Positions 26,262-35,852 of a stretch of 64,000 bases of DNA are shown one piece after another. The notes beneath the pieces were generated by a model that ran no database searches, was not told the origin of the DNA, and saw nothing but the letters and a program-made list of their open reading frames with translations. The translations under genes and the position numbers were made by a program. Numbering within the stretch: position 1 is the stretch's first letter; every line of letters starts with the position of its first letter. The stretch comes from Corynebacterium incognita (lineage in GTDB: Bacteria; Actinomycetota; Actinomycetes; Mycobacteriales; Mycobacteriaceae), in NCBI RefSeq assembly GCF_014217255.1, contig NZ_CP059404.1:1612001-1676000 (forward strand). The letters are read 5' to 3'.

Positions 26262-26672
26262 ATGGCAACGATGCGCGATTCCATATCGTCCCGTGTGGAG
26301 CGCTTGAGAGGGTTTCACGAGCAGCAGAAGTCCCGCCGTTTCGGGTTCCTCGTGCGGCCGCTGACCCTGCTGCTCGGCTGGACCGTGTTGATAGTCGGCG
26401 TGCTCACCATTCCGCTTCCCGGCCAGGGCTGGCTCACCACGTTCGTGGGCGTGGGCATTTTGTCCCTGGAACAGCATTGGGCCCACCGCCTTTTGGAGTG
26501 GGGCGTGGAACTCTACGATCGGTTTTTCGCTTGGTTCGCGCGCCAGTCTGCCGGCGTCCGTATCATGCTGATAGTGCTGCTCATCGCCGTAATCTGGGCT
26601 ATTTTCGGCGTTGGCGTGTATCTTTTTTGGCGCTCTGGCGGGTTCGCCACCTTCGGGTGGTCCCCAGCATAA
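26262..26672 (+). CDS. PGPGW/TIGR02611-type small membrane protein
   Basis: This 136-residue protein has three probable transmembrane helices and the PLPGQGWLTTFVGVGILSLE segment typical of the TIGR02611/PGPGW family. Its function is unknown. TAGATT six bases before ATG 26262 suggests a leaderless transcript. Its last 74 bases overlap the 3' end of mycP on the other strand, so the two mRNAs are complementary there. Confidence 0.75.
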   Translation: MATMRDSISSRVERLRGFHEQQKSRRFGFLVRPLTLLLGWTVLIVGVLTIPLPGQGWLTTFVGVGILSLEQHWAHRLLEWGVELYDRFFAWFARQSAGVRIMLIVLLIAVIWAIFGVGVYLFWRSGGFATFGWSPA

Positions 26673-27894
26673 AGGCGCCGCAGGCGATCAACAGTGCCAG
26701 GGCGCTCAAACAGCGGCCGGCCCGGCGCAGGGCAGCGGATTGTTGCGCGTGCGCCGCAGGCGCGATCTCAATTGTGGCCGTCGGCGCACCAGCGGAATCC
26801 GGTGACGCCGCCCGGTACGGCTCAGTCGCAGCGCTGACCACCCCGAGCGCGTCCACGTATCCGGTGACCGGGTGGGCATGGTCGTGCAGCAACTCTCGGA
26901 TGGCGGCGGCGCTAAGACTGGGGTGCCGGTGTTTGAGCAGCGCGACGGTGCCGCTAACGAGCGGGGCGGCGAAGCTGGTGCCGGCGAACGGCTTTTCCTC
27001 ACGACTATCCGTGATCGTGCCGCGCGCCCAGCCTGTGGCATCTGGCGATAGTCCCACCGGGACCACACCGGCCGCTGACAGTGGCGCGCGGGGCGCCGGG
27101 ATGGAATAGTCCGCCGTCGTCGCCGGGGAGTCCAACGCCCCCACGGCCAGGACTGTTTCCTCGTGGGCGGGGTAGACCACCCAGCCAGGCTGGCAGTGCG
27201 AACCCTTGTTACCTGCCGCGGCCACCACCACGGCGTCGGCTTCCTCAGCGCGTGCCAGGGCCTTGTCTAGCGCGCGGGTATCCAACGTGGCCGCCACGCG
27301 CGCCGGGACGCAGGAGACCACGGAGACGTTGATGACGTCCGCTTTGTGCTCGACCGCCTCGTCAATGGCTTGGGCGAGGCTGGCCAGGCTACCGGCCGCG
27401 CGCTGGCGGGCCTGGTTCTCCTCGTTTCTGTCCCCGTCGTCGGTCGCGGGGTCTTCGCGCCGGTAGTGCGCACTGGTTTGGCGTACGCTGAGCACCCGGG
27501 CGTCGGGGGCGATGCCGCTATCGTGTGCGGCGATAACCCCGGCCACCACGGTGCCGTGGCCGTCGCAGTCCAGAAACGGCTGCGGATCGTCAGGTGTCAC
27601 TAGGTCCGGTCCGGCGTCGAGATGACGGAGCTGCGGGTGCTTGGCGACGCCCGTGTCGATCACTGCCACGGTGATCCCCTCGCCCGTGGCCAGAGCATGC
27701 AGCCGGGCGCGGTAGTCGCGCTGCTCCCGCGTGGGCCGGGGCGAAAGCTCCTTGGCGGTCGCGGGACGAGTGCAGGGCTTATCAGGTTCGCGGGCGGCGG
27801 CGGGCGCGACGTCGCTAAGCGTCCCCACCAGCAACAACGCAAGCAATCCATGCGCCAGTGAGGTGAGTGGTAAAGGCGAGGTGTGGGTGGTCAT
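26599..27894 (-). CDS. mycP: type VII secretion-associated serine protease mycosin
   Basis: This 431-residue subtilisin-like protease is exported and anchored by a C-terminal transmembrane helix; mycosins stabilise the secretion complex. A signal peptide covers about 1-34. The triad is Asp80 (AVIDTGV), His113 (DGHGTVVAG) and Ser307 (GTSFAAPLVSG), with the oxyanion Asn229 (AAAGN). The end has a hydrophobic helix and a basic tail. I chose ATG 27894, four bases after the eccD stop, so the two genes form an operon. Confidence 0.92.
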   Translation of the reverse strand: MTTHTSPLPLTSLAHGLLALLLVGTLSDVAPAAAREPDKPCTRPATAKELSPRPTREQRDYRARLHALATGEGITVAVIDTGVAKHPQLRHLDAGPDLVTPDDPQPFLDCDGHGTVVAGVIAAHDSGIAPDARVLSVRQTSAHYRREDPATDDGDRNEENQARQRAAGSLASLAQAIDEAVEHKADVINVSVVSCVPARVAATLDTRALDKALARAEEADAVVVAAAGNKGSHCQPGWVVYPAHEETVLAVGALDSPATTADYSIPAPRAPLSAAGVVPVGLSPDATGWARGTITDSREEKPFAGTSFAAPLVSGTVALLKHRHPSLSAAAIRELLHDHAHPVTGYVDALGVVSAATEPYRAASPDSAGAPTATIEIAPAAHAQQSAALRRAGRCLSALALLIACGAFMLGTTRRWRTRQSAKKDTRQRRK

Positions 27895-27898
27895 CGTT

Positions 27899-29260
27899 CT
27901 ACCCCAGCCCGCGGATGAGGGCGAAGATGCCGAGCAGATGCACCGCCAGTGGGAGTACCGCCACAATCGCGGCCGTCTCCGCGCGTTCTAACCAGACCCG
28001 CGTTGTGGGTTCGACGGTGGGGATGTGCGGCGCCCACACTGGCGCCAGCGCGAGGAGCGCTCCGGCCAGAAGTGCCACGGCCCAGAGGACGGGGCGCTCG
28101 GTGAACGTAACTGACGACACCGCGACGCACAGCGCGCCGCCGGCGGTGATGGCCACCACGTATAACGCCCAGGCCTGGCAGGGCCGGTGGTGCCGCGCCG
28201 CATGCAGCACTACCGCAATCCCACTGAGCGCGAGGAGCGCGGCGCTGGAGCGGGTTAGCGGAGAGGTGGCTAAGAGAGCAAGTGCGACAAGGCACGCTCC
28301 CGACAACGCGAGCAGGACGCCGTCGTGGAGTAGCTGGGCTCGGCGGGCGTGGCCATCTACCTCGGCATCGACGGCGTCGGCGACGGCGAGGTCTTCGCCC
28401 GCCGAGGGCAGCGTCGGTACCTTCAAACCCGCGGCGCGAGTCACGATGCCCGGGGCAAGGTGCAGGCACACCAAGACGGTAAGCAATATGGCTGAGCCGA
28501 GCGGGAGGCGGAGATCAGCACCGGGTGTTGGCGGCACGGCGGTGCTCAGCGCGGCACCGGCACCGGCGGCAAGGGTGAGGACAACAAAGGTAATGACGGC
28601 GGCGGCACTGCGCGGGCTTGCCAGTGAGAGCGCTCCCGCCGCGGCCGCGGCGGCTGCCGCTGTTCCCGCGGCGGCCACCGCCGCCCAGGCGACATCCGTT
28701 CCAGGCGTACTCAGCACCGTGCTGAAGGATTCGGCTCCACTGACGCTTCCGAAGGCAGCTGCGGCACCACTGGCAGCAGCGAAAGGAAATAACGCGCGCA
28801 GCTGCGGGCGCCACAGGCCACACAGCAAGGCGGCGCCGCACGCCCCGGCCCAGGCAGCGGGCCAGGGGAGAAAAGTGGTGGCCAGGACCGCCAGTGCGCT
28901 GAGTCCCAGGATCACCGCGAGTACCGTCACCCCGCGCGGGGCGCCCGCAGTTGTCCCCTCGACCAGCGATTCGGCGGCATCGCGGATGACGGGCGCGGCG
29001 AGCTCTTCTTCCGGGACCAGTACCACCACCGCGCCGTCGACAAGCTCGGTGGCATACAGCGGCAGAGCGAGGTTGATGCGTCGGCCTGTCGCGGTGGCTG
29101 CGCTCCACGGCCGCGTTGTGGGCGGGGCTCCGATGAGTTCCAGGAGCTCCGGGACTACCTCCGCCAACGCAGAGGTGGCGGGTACAGCGACGTCGAGATG
29201 CTTGCGGTAGCCGCCGTCAAGAATGCGAATGGTCAAATGAACCACGTGTGCCAAGGTCAT
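27899..29260 (-). CDS. eccD: type VII secretion membrane protein EccD
   Basis: This 453-residue protein has an N-terminal ubiquitin-like (YukD) domain (about 1-90: VHLTIRILDGGYRKHLDVAVP and the VDGAVVVLVPEE end) followed by about eleven hydrophobic helices, the layout of EccD, which lines the type VII secretion membrane pore. It is the first gene of a minus-strand pair with mycP and is divergent from eccC across a 142-base gap. Confidence 0.9.
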   Translation of the reverse strand: MTLAHVVHLTIRILDGGYRKHLDVAVPATSALAEVVPELLELIGAPPTTRPWSAATATGRRINLALPLYATELVDGAVVVLVPEEELAAPVIRDAAESLVEGTTAGAPRGVTVLAVILGLSALAVLATTFLPWPAAWAGACGAALLCGLWRPQLRALFPFAAASGAAAAFGSVSGAESFSTVLSTPGTDVAWAAVAAAGTAAAAAAAAGALSLASPRSAAAVITFVVLTLAAGAGAALSTAVPPTPGADLRLPLGSAILLTVLVCLHLAPGIVTRAAGLKVPTLPSAGEDLAVADAVDAEVDGHARRAQLLHDGVLLALSGACLVALALLATSPLTRSSAALLALSGIAVVLHAARHHRPCQAWALYVVAITAGGALCVAVSSVTFTERPVLWAVALLAGALLALAPVWAPHIPTVEPTTRVWLERAETAAIVAVLPLAVHLLGIFALIRGLG

Positions 29261-29342
29261 GGCCGATTTCCCCCGATGGATGAAGTCAAGTGTGCGGGCA
29301 TCCCCTTGCCCTTACGCCCCTATTGTGGCCTAAGATGTGCGG

Positions 29343-29358
29343 TGTGTCCACAGACACA
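29343..29358. promoter_or_regulatory. perfect inverted repeat in the eccD-eccC gap
   Basis: TGTGTC-CACA-GACACA has perfect 6-bp arms and lies between the divergent eccD and eccC starts, just after a TAAGAT box (29331-29336) that could be the eccC -10. The position suits an operator that controls the secretion locus; no regulator is assigned. Confidence 0.35.
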
Positions 29359-29402
29359 TCTCGGGAGGAATACTAGCTGTCACTTTGGGGGGACTACTAG
29401 TC

Positions 29403-32400
29403 ATGCTTGGTGTAAGCATTGAACATATTGTTGATCCATTAAGCGCCACGCAGCGCGAACCTGCGCCGGAGATGCCCACCGGGCAACTGCAGGCGGAGCC
29501 GGTACCAGCGGCGCATAAGCCGCAGCCGATGCCCTTGGTGCGCATCATCATGCCACTGGTGATGGTGGTGGCCATGGTGGGGATGGTCGTGTTGCTGGTC
29601 CTTGGTGCCGGGCCGGGGCGCACGGTATCGCCCATGATGCTGATGTTCCCACTCATGATGGTCATGTCTATGGCCGCCATGTTCGGTCCAGGGAACGGTG
29701 GGGAGGACAAGGACGACGTTCGGCGTTCCTATCTGCGACACCTCCACCTCTTACGGGAGGAGGCCTTGGCCAACGCGGCCGAGCAGCGCGCGGCGGAATG
29801 GTTCCGCCACCCAGACCCCGCGGGCGTCCATGCGTGGGTGGGGACCCCGCGCTTGTGGGAACGCCAGGCGACGGACCCGGACGCACTCGAGGTGCGCATC
29901 GGTGTGGGCAGCGCGGCGTTGTGCACGCCTATCGACGTCCCCGATCCCGGTGCCGCCGAGGAACTCGACCCGGTGTGCGCGGTGAGTCTGCGCAGGCTCA
30001 TTGCTGCGGTGGGGACAGTGCCGAATATCCCGGTGGTGGTGCAGCTTCAGGCGTTTCGCTTCCTCGGCATTGCGGGGCCGACGGCGCGTGGGCTGGTGCG
30101 CTCGATGCTTCATGCGTTGCTTATCGCGCATGGCCCGGAAGTGGTGGGGCTGCATGTCATCGGGCGCAGTGCCGCAGACCATCGTGAGGTGGCTGAAGGT
30201 GCGAAAGCCTCCGGGTGGGAGTGGATGAAGTGGGTTCCCCATGTTCGCAATCCTCGTGACGCGGCGTTTCGCATCCTTGTGGTGGATAGTATCCCGACGA
30301 CTGGCCTGGAGGAATTCATTGATTCGGAGGAGTGGACGACGATCATCGACGTCGGCTCGCAGCGCTTGACGGCACTGGGGTATCGCGCTGAGCATGAAGG
30401 CCTAAGGTTGTGGGCGGGGGAGGAGCTGAAGGTCGTGACCGCGGCGGGCGAGGAGACCCTGGGGCAGTGCGACGCGGTGGCCCTCGCAGAAATGGAGATT
30501 TACGCCCGGCAACTGGCAAAATTCCGGCGCCCGCACAACGGCGCCGGCCACGATTCCACCACCGGTGGTGACCCGCTGGGTTTACTGGGGTATGCGAGCG
30601 TGGACGAGTTGGTACCGGAGCGCATGTGGCCAGGTCACGACGGGCAGAAATCCCGGCTCGTGGTGCCCATCGGCGTGGATCCTGCGGGGCAGCCGGTGCG
30701 GCTGGACTTCAAGGAGCCGGCGCACGGCGGCATGGGGCCGCATGGACTGTGCCTCGGTGCGACCGGGTCCGGAAAAAGCGAATTGCTGAAAACTGTCGTT
30801 ACGGCACTGGCCGCCACCCACAGCCCGAACGAACTCAACCTCGTGCTCGTGGATTTCAAAGGCGGTGCCACCTTTCTGGAATGCGAAAAGCTCCCGCACA
30901 CCGCAGCGGTGATCACCAACCTGGAGGATGAAGCGGTACTGGTAGACCGCATGTTTGACGCTATTTCTGGCGAAATGCAGCGTCGCCAACAGGTGTTGCG
31001 GGAGGCGGGGAATTTCGCCAACGTTACCGACTACACCGCGGCCCGCAACAAACAGATAGCCGAGCACGGAAGCAGCTCGATGGCGCCACTGCCCGCGCTG
31101 CTCATCATCGTGGACGAGTTCTCGGAACTGCTGGGCCAGCACCCGGACTTCGCGGAGTTGTTCGTTGCGGTCGGGCGCCTGGGGCGGTCCCTACACGTCC
31201 ACCTCCTGCTTGCTTCGCAGCGGCTAGAAGAGGGCCGACTGCGCGGGCTGGATTCTCACCTGTCGTATCGCTTGGGACTCAAGACCTTCTCCGCCGGTGA
31301 GTCGCGCCAGGTCCTCGGCGTCCCCGATGCCTACCACCTGCCATCGCAACCGGGCGCGGGGTACCTCAAAACGGATGCGGACGCATTGGAGCGGTTCCAG
31401 GCTTCGTACGTCTCCGGGGCAGCGATGCGACCAGTGCGAGCGAGCGACCTCGACGCCACCGGGCTGGGCGAGCCTGCGTCGCGCCCGGCGTTGCAGATAT
31501 TTGAGGAGTGGACCCAAGAGACGTCGGAAAGCGATGCCGCACTAGGTGCCGCGGCAGGGTCCCAAGGCGCGGGCGTGGCGATGGTCGCCGACGAGTCCAC
31601 CACGGTCATGGAAGCCGTGGTGGAAGCGGCGGCAGAGACCGCAGAACTGCGTGGCGAATCCGCACACCCCATCTGGCTCCCGCCGTTGCCTGCAGAGGTG
31701 TCGCTGGCAGGCGTGGCGGAAGATCACGGCTTCCTGCAGGCTGCCATCGGCATCATCGACCGGCCGTTTCAGCAACGCCAGGATCCGTTCATCGTGGACT
31801 TCGGTGCGGAAGGCGGACACCTGGCGCTCTGCGGCGCCCCGCAGATGGGCAAGTCCACGGCGCTACGCACCATCGTGACCTCGCTGGCCGCGACGCACAA
31901 GCCTGGTGATGTCCGCTTCTACGTCTTGGATCTCGGCGGCGGGCAACTGCAGGGGCTCGACCTTCTCCCCCACGTGGCCGGGGTGGCGCAGAGCAACGAC
32001 CCAGAGAAGGTCAACCGGGTGGTGGACGAAGTAGCAGGGTTGGTGGCTCAGCCGGAGCGCCGTCATACGTTCTTGATCATCGACGGTTGGCACCATATTG
32101 GCGCGAGCAATGCTGAATACGAAAACCTCGAAGACGCTATCGGTTCCATTGTGGTCGATGGCCCCTCTGCAAACGTGCACGTCGTGCTCGCCACGGGGCG
32201 GTGGACCACGATTCGGCCCGCCATCCGCGACCATATTGCGACCCGCGTGGAGCTGCGGTTGGCGGAGGCGCTGGACTCGCTGATTGAACGCAAACGCCAA
32301 GAAAAGCTGCCCGCGCTGCCAGGTCGTGGGCTGACCCCGGGAGGTGAGCTCATGCTGCTGGCGCACAGCGGCAACCAGGACGCGGCGCACATCGCAACCG

Positions 32401-33164
32401 TCGCGCAGCAGCAGGGGCTCGAGCCCGTTCCGCAGCTGAAGATGCTGCCGGAGGAAATACACCTGGATGAGCTCGGGGAGGCGTCGGGGTTGGCATTCGC
32501 CCATGGCGGGCGCGATATGACGACCGTGGCGTGGGATCCGGTTCGGGACTCCCACGTGGTATGCGTCGGCTCGGGCGAGAGTGGAAAATCCACGTGGGTG
32601 CGGACCATCGCCGCTGGAATCACGCAGCTGGGCCGCGCCGCCGCGCGCATGGTGGTCATCGATCACCGCCGTGCACACCTCGGCGAGCTCGATGAGGACA
32701 TGGTCGCGGTATATTCGGCCTCCGGCGAGGCAACGGAGAAGGCACTGCGCAGCGCGCACGCCACCTTGTCCGCACGTTTGCCGGGCGAAGACGTCACTCC
32801 GGCAGAACTCAAGGCGCGCTCCTGGTGGGAGGGGCCGGAGATTTACATCGTGATTGATGACGTGGAGCTTGTGTCCGACGGAGCGCTGGATCTGCTGCAG
32901 GAACTGCTTCCACACTCTCGGGACATTGGGATGCACCTGGTGCTCGCGCGCAAAGCCGGCGGGATAGGCCGCGCGATGTACCAACGCTTCTATTCCGCTC
33001 TTCGCGATACTCAACCGGCGGTGTTGCTCTTGGACGCGGACCGTGACGAAGGGGCGATCTTTGGGATGAAGCCCACCCCGCAGCCGCCAGGCCGCGGTAG
33101 GTGGCACACGCGCAACGCCGCGCCGTCTTTGGTGCAGGTAGCGCACACGAACAATGAACAGTAG
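29403..33164 (+). CDS. eccC: type VII secretion ATPase EccC (fused EccCa/EccCb)
   Basis: This 1253-residue FtsK/SpoIIIE-type motor powers type VII secretion. Two transmembrane helices lie near 44-92, and three ATPase domains follow with P-loops at about 452 (GATGSGKSE), 811 (GAPQMGKST) and 1056 (GSGESGKST). The first domain also has the LIIVDEFSELL Walker B. The N-terminal VDPLSATQREPAPEMPTGQLQAE is typical of EccC. I chose ATG 29403, nine bases after GGGGGGA; a GTG at 29337 is also in frame. Being a single fused protein, it matches the ESX-4 type. Confidence 0.92.
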   Translation: MLGVSIEHIVDPLSATQREPAPEMPTGQLQAEPVPAAHKPQPMPLVRIIMPLVMVVAMVGMVVLLVLGAGPGRTVSPMMLMFPLMMVMSMAAMFGPGNGGEDKDDVRRSYLRHLHLLREEALANAAEQRAAEWFRHPDPAGVHAWVGTPRLWERQATDPDALEVRIGVGSAALCTPIDVPDPGAAEELDPVCAVSLRRLIAAVGTVPNIPVVVQLQAFRFLGIAGPTARGLVRSMLHALLIAHGPEVVGLHVIGRSAADHREVAEGAKASGWEWMKWVPHVRNPRDAAFRILVVDSIPTTGLEEFIDSEEWTTIIDVGSQRLTALGYRAEHEGLRLWAGEELKVVTAAGEETLGQCDAVALAEMEIYARQLAKFRRPHNGAGHDSTTGGDPLGLLGYASVDELVPERMWPGHDGQKSRLVVPIGVDPAGQPVRLDFKEPAHGGMGPHGLCLGATGSGKSELLKTVVTALAATHSPNELNLVLVDFKGGATFLECEKLPHTAAVITNLEDEAVLVDRMFDAISGEMQRRQQVLREAGNFANVTDYTAARNKQIAEHGSSSMAPLPALLIIVDEFSELLGQHPDFAELFVAVGRLGRSLHVHLLLASQRLEEGRLRGLDSHLSYRLGLKTFSAGESRQVLGVPDAYHLPSQPGAGYLKTDADALERFQASYVSGAAMRPVRASDLDATGLGEPASRPALQIFEEWTQETSESDAALGAAAGSQGAGVAMVADESTTVMEAVVEAAAETAELRGESAHPIWLPPLPAEVSLAGVAEDHGFLQAAIGIIDRPFQQRQDPFIVDFGAEGGHLALCGAPQMGKSTALRTIVTSLAATHKPGDVRFYVLDLGGGQLQGLDLLPHVAGVAQSNDPEKVNRVVDEVAGLVAQPERRHTFLIIDGWHHIGASNAEYENLEDAIGSIVVDGPSANVHVVLATGRWTTIRPAIRDHIATRVELRLAEALDSLIERKRQEKLPALPGRGLTPGGELMLLAHSGNQDAAHIATVAQQQGLEPVPQLKMLPEEIHLDELGEASGLAFAHGGRDMTTVAWDPVRDSHVVCVGSGESGKSTWVRTIAAGITQLGRAAARMVVIDHRRAHLGELDEDMVAVYSASGEATEKALRSAHATLSARLPGEDVTPAELKARSWWEGPEIYIVIDDVELVSDGALDLLQELLPHSRDIGMHLVLARKAGGIGRAMYQRFYSALRDTQPAVLLLDADRDEGAIFGMKPTPQPPGRGRWHTRNAAPSLVQVAHTNNEQ

Positions 33165-33184
33165 TGACGAGGGGGACACTCACC

Positions 33185-34276
33185 ATGACTATGCACACGA
33201 CATTCTCGCCGCAGGACGCTACTTCGCAGGCGGCATTTCTTACCATCACCATTTTGGATTCGGCCACCATTTTCGAAGGACCGGAAACGGTCTACCGCTA
33301 CGACCTGCCCGGCAGCGGGGTACTGGGCGGGTGGGCGCTTGAGGGAATCATCGAGCAGGCCCGTACTCTGTGCGCGCCGGACTGGCCGGATGCCACGGTG
33401 GCGGTGGTGGCTGATCCGGAGTCGACGACCATCGCTCGCACCGCGGTAGTAATGGTAAGCGAGGAACTAACCAACCAGGGAGTCAGCCTCGCCCCGGCCA
33501 GCGTTGAGGATGCTGACGACCTTGCCCCAGCAAGTAGCAGAGACTCCGGAGGTGATGTCCTCCCGCCGGAGGCGGTGGACTCGGAGGGACCTCACGACGA
33601 TGTCGGCACGCCGCCGCGCAACACCGTGAACGCGGCTGCACACTACGCCGGCCGGCGAACGAGTCCGAGACGATGGCTGGATCCCTTCCACCTCGGTCTT
33701 GCAGCGACGGTGTTAGCGGTAGGGGCGGTGAGCTGGTGGGCGATCAGCGCCCAGACTAACTCCGGTGCTGGAACGGTGGCGGAGGCCGCGAGCGAAGACT
33801 CCTCGGCACTGCGCAATCAAGAGGCCAACGCGCACGAAGCAGCCGTTCCCGAGGACGCGGGAAACGCCGGCCCCGCTGAGACGTCGGCCGCTGTGGTCTT
33901 GGAAGAAGGCGACGTACGAGTGAAACTCCCGTTGGGCTTTACCGCAGAGCAGGACAAGGGCGTCATCACCGCAACGGGGGATGATCCGCACCTGAGGATT
34001 CTCCTTGCTGCTGACCCGGCGTATTCGGTGCCACAAGAGGCCTTGTTCGCGGAGATCAAGGACCAAATCAAAGAGGATCCGCAATTGAAGAAGGACGAGG
34101 AAAACGCTCGTCGCCTGGTGTACACCGAAGACCCCGGCGACGGTTCCGCGGTGACGTGGACAACGTGGGTGGAAGGCGACCATCAGATGTCAGTGGGGTG
34201 CCACACCAAGTCCACGCCCACCACCGTCCAGAAAGCAGCGTGCCGCATGGCGGTGGATTCCCTGCAGCACTTCTAG
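33185..34276 (+). CDS. type VII secretion-associated protein (TIGR03931/Rv3446c type)
   Basis: This 363-residue protein has an N-terminal cytoplasmic domain, a transmembrane helix at about 180-200 (FHLGLAATVLAVGAVSWWAI) and an extracytoplasmic domain with two Cys near the end (VGCHTKST; KAACRMA). This is the layout of the protein encoded between eccC and the esx genes in ESX-4 loci. Its role is not known. I chose ATG 33185, which has GAGGGGG upstream; GTG 33164, overlapping the eccC stop, is an alternative. Confidence 0.8.
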   Translation: MTMHTTFSPQDATSQAAFLTITILDSATIFEGPETVYRYDLPGSGVLGGWALEGIIEQARTLCAPDWPDATVAVVADPESTTIARTAVVMVSEELTNQGVSLAPASVEDADDLAPASSRDSGGDVLPPEAVDSEGPHDDVGTPPRNTVNAAAHYAGRRTSPRRWLDPFHLGLAATVLAVGAVSWWAISAQTNSGAGTVAEAASEDSSALRNQEANAHEAAVPEDAGNAGPAETSAAVVLEEGDVRVKLPLGFTAEQDKGVITATGDDPHLRILLAADPAYSVPQEALFAEIKDQIKEDPQLKKDEENARRLVYTEDPGDGSAVTWTTWVEGDHQMSVGCHTKSTPTTVQKAACRMAVDSLQHF

Positions 34277-34416
34277 CGGACCGGCCGCAGGGACAGAAAA
34301 GAAGTCCGGAGGCGAAGGGAACCGAAGCCGGATACAGGCAGTCCAATACAGGTGAAAGGAACAGCGTGCGGGGTGCACGCCCCTTTCACACCAGAACACT
34401 TTAAGGAGGGGACATC

Positions 34417-34734
34417 ATGAACCAAACGTTCAAGACCGAAGCTGACGTGATGCGCCAGGCGGCGCAGCACGTTGACGACACCAATGACAACGTCCAAGCC
34501 GAACTCAACCGCCTCGAGCGCACCGTTGAGGGCCTGCGTTCCAATTGGGAGGGCAACGCGCAGGTAGCCTTCAATAATCTCATGCTGCGCTACAACGACA
34601 ACGAGCGCAAGCTCAAGGAAGCTCTCACCTCGATTTCGGACAACATCCGCGACAACGCCCGCAACTTCGAAAACGTCGAGGCGGAAAACGAGGACATCTT
34701 CAAAAACGTCGGTACCGAGGGCCTGGCACTGTAA
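34417..34734 (+). CDS. esxU: WXG100 family protein (EsxU-like)
   Basis: This 105-residue helical hairpin protein has the turn motif W-x-G in RSNWEGNAQ near residue 44 and the hydrophobic heptads of the WXG100 family, which are secreted by type VII systems as dimers. AAGGAGGGG precedes ATG 34417. It and the next gene occupy the places of esxU and esxT in mycobacterial ESX-4, so the pair is probably the exported heterodimer. Confidence 0.9.
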   Translation: MNQTFKTEADVMRQAAQHVDDTNDNVQAELNRLERTVEGLRSNWEGNAQVAFNNLMLRYNDNERKLKEALTSISDNIRDNARNFENVEAENEDIFKNVGTEGLAL

Positions 34735-34809
34735 CGCGGCGAGTCATCCGCCGCACCACGCAAGCAACACCACCATCACATTCACGAGTACAGAATAAGA
34801 AAGGGACCC

Positions 34810-35097
34810 ATGTCCGGAATCAAGTACGAGTTCGGCAACATCGAGGCTGGCGCCAGCGACATTAACAAGTCCGCCACCGCCATCAACTCCGAGTTGGACG
34901 AGCTCAAGAAGATGCTGCAGCCACTGGTCTCCTCCTGGGAGGGCGAGTCCGCAACCGCGTACAACGAAGCGCAGTCCAAGTGGGACAAGGCCGCTAAGGA
35001 ACTGAACCAGATCCTGGCCACCATTTCCAAGTCGGTAGATGAATCCAACAACCGCATGAGCCACATCAACAAGGTGGCCGCCAACAGCTGGGGATAG
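34810..35097 (+). CDS. esxT: WXG100 family protein (EsxT-like)
   Basis: This 95-residue protein has the turn motif W-x-G in VSSWEGESA near residue 43 and two flanking helices. It carries Y-N-E-A after the turn, as in ESAT-6-like proteins, and ends SWG. AAAGGGA lies before ATG 34810. It is the last gene of the eccC-esx unit and the likely partner of the preceding WXG100 protein. A YxxxD/E export signal is not clear at its end. Confidence 0.9.
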   Translation: MSGIKYEFGNIEAGASDINKSATAINSELDELKKMLQPLVSSWEGESATAYNEAQSKWDKAAKELNQILATISKSVDESNNRMSHINKVAANSWG

Positions 35098-35151
35098 GTG
35101 CCGGCACACGACACGAAAATCTGTGGGAGATAGACGCTAAGGGGATAGACC

Positions 35152-35244
35152 CCAAAGCCCTCGAGTGCGGTCCGAGAGCTCCGCCGCGGTGCTGGGCACA
35201 CCGTGGTGGAACCTGGGGCAAGGTAGTGCGCTCGAGGGTTTTGG
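35152..35244 (+). terminator. long-range inverted repeat between esxT and rplM
   Basis: A 17-base arm (35152-35168, CCAAAGCCCTCGAGTGC) is complementary to 35228-35244 except for two positions. The 59 bases between hold a smaller hairpin (CCGCGGTG with CACCGTGG). GTGTTTTCG follows. It may end the esx transcript or form a structured leader for rplM-rpsI. The whole 35098-35408 gap has no gene. Confidence 0.5.
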
Positions 35245-35408
35245 TGTTTTCGCTCCTCGTGCAATAAAGTATTCACCCTGTGTGTCATTTCGGTTCAGCA
35301 CTGCTGTACCCGTTGCGCTTGATGCAGGTCCCCACCGGCCGCTGTGTTCAAACGTTAGACGCCATCGAAGTTGGCCGGCAGCCTCAGACAGACTTATAAG
35401 GAGTCGCA

Positions 35409-35852
35409 TTGTCTACTTTCCACCCAAAGAGCGGTGACATTACCCGTAAGTGGTACATCATCGACGCTACTGACGTGGTGCTGGGCAAGCTTGCTTCCAC
35501 CGTTGCAGATCTGCTGCGCGGCAAGCACAAGCCACAGTTCGCACCGAACGTTGATTGCGGTGACCACGTCATCATCATCAACGCTGACAAGATCCACATT
35601 TCTTCCAACAAGCGGGACCGCGAGATGCGTTACCGCCACTCCGGTTACCCGGGTGGTCTGAAGTCCATGACCCTTGGTCAGTCTTTGGACGCCAACCCGG
35701 TTCGCGTAATCGAGGAAGCAGTGACCGGCATGATGCCGCACAACAAGCTTTCCGCACAGTCCGCGAAGAAGCTGCACGTCTTCGTCGGCGAGGAGCACCC
35801 ATACGCCGGCCAGAAGCCGGAGACCTTCGAGTTTAAGCAGGTGGCACAGTAA
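35409..35852 (+). CDS. rplM: 50S ribosomal protein L13
   Basis: This encodes uL13, 147 residues, an early assembly protein. [16 protein letters not shown] at the start and [18 protein letters not shown] in the middle are diagnostic. TTG 35409 follows AAGGAG by five bases. It is coupled to rpsI by an ATG that overlaps its TAA. Confidence 0.97.
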   Translation: MSTFHPKSGDITRKWYIIDATDVVLGKLASTVADLLRGKHKPQFAPNVDCGDHVIIINADKIHISSNKRDREMRYRHSGYPGGLKSMTLGQSLDANPVRVIEEAVTGMMPHNKLSAQSAKKLHVFVGEEHPYAGQKPETFEFKQVAQ

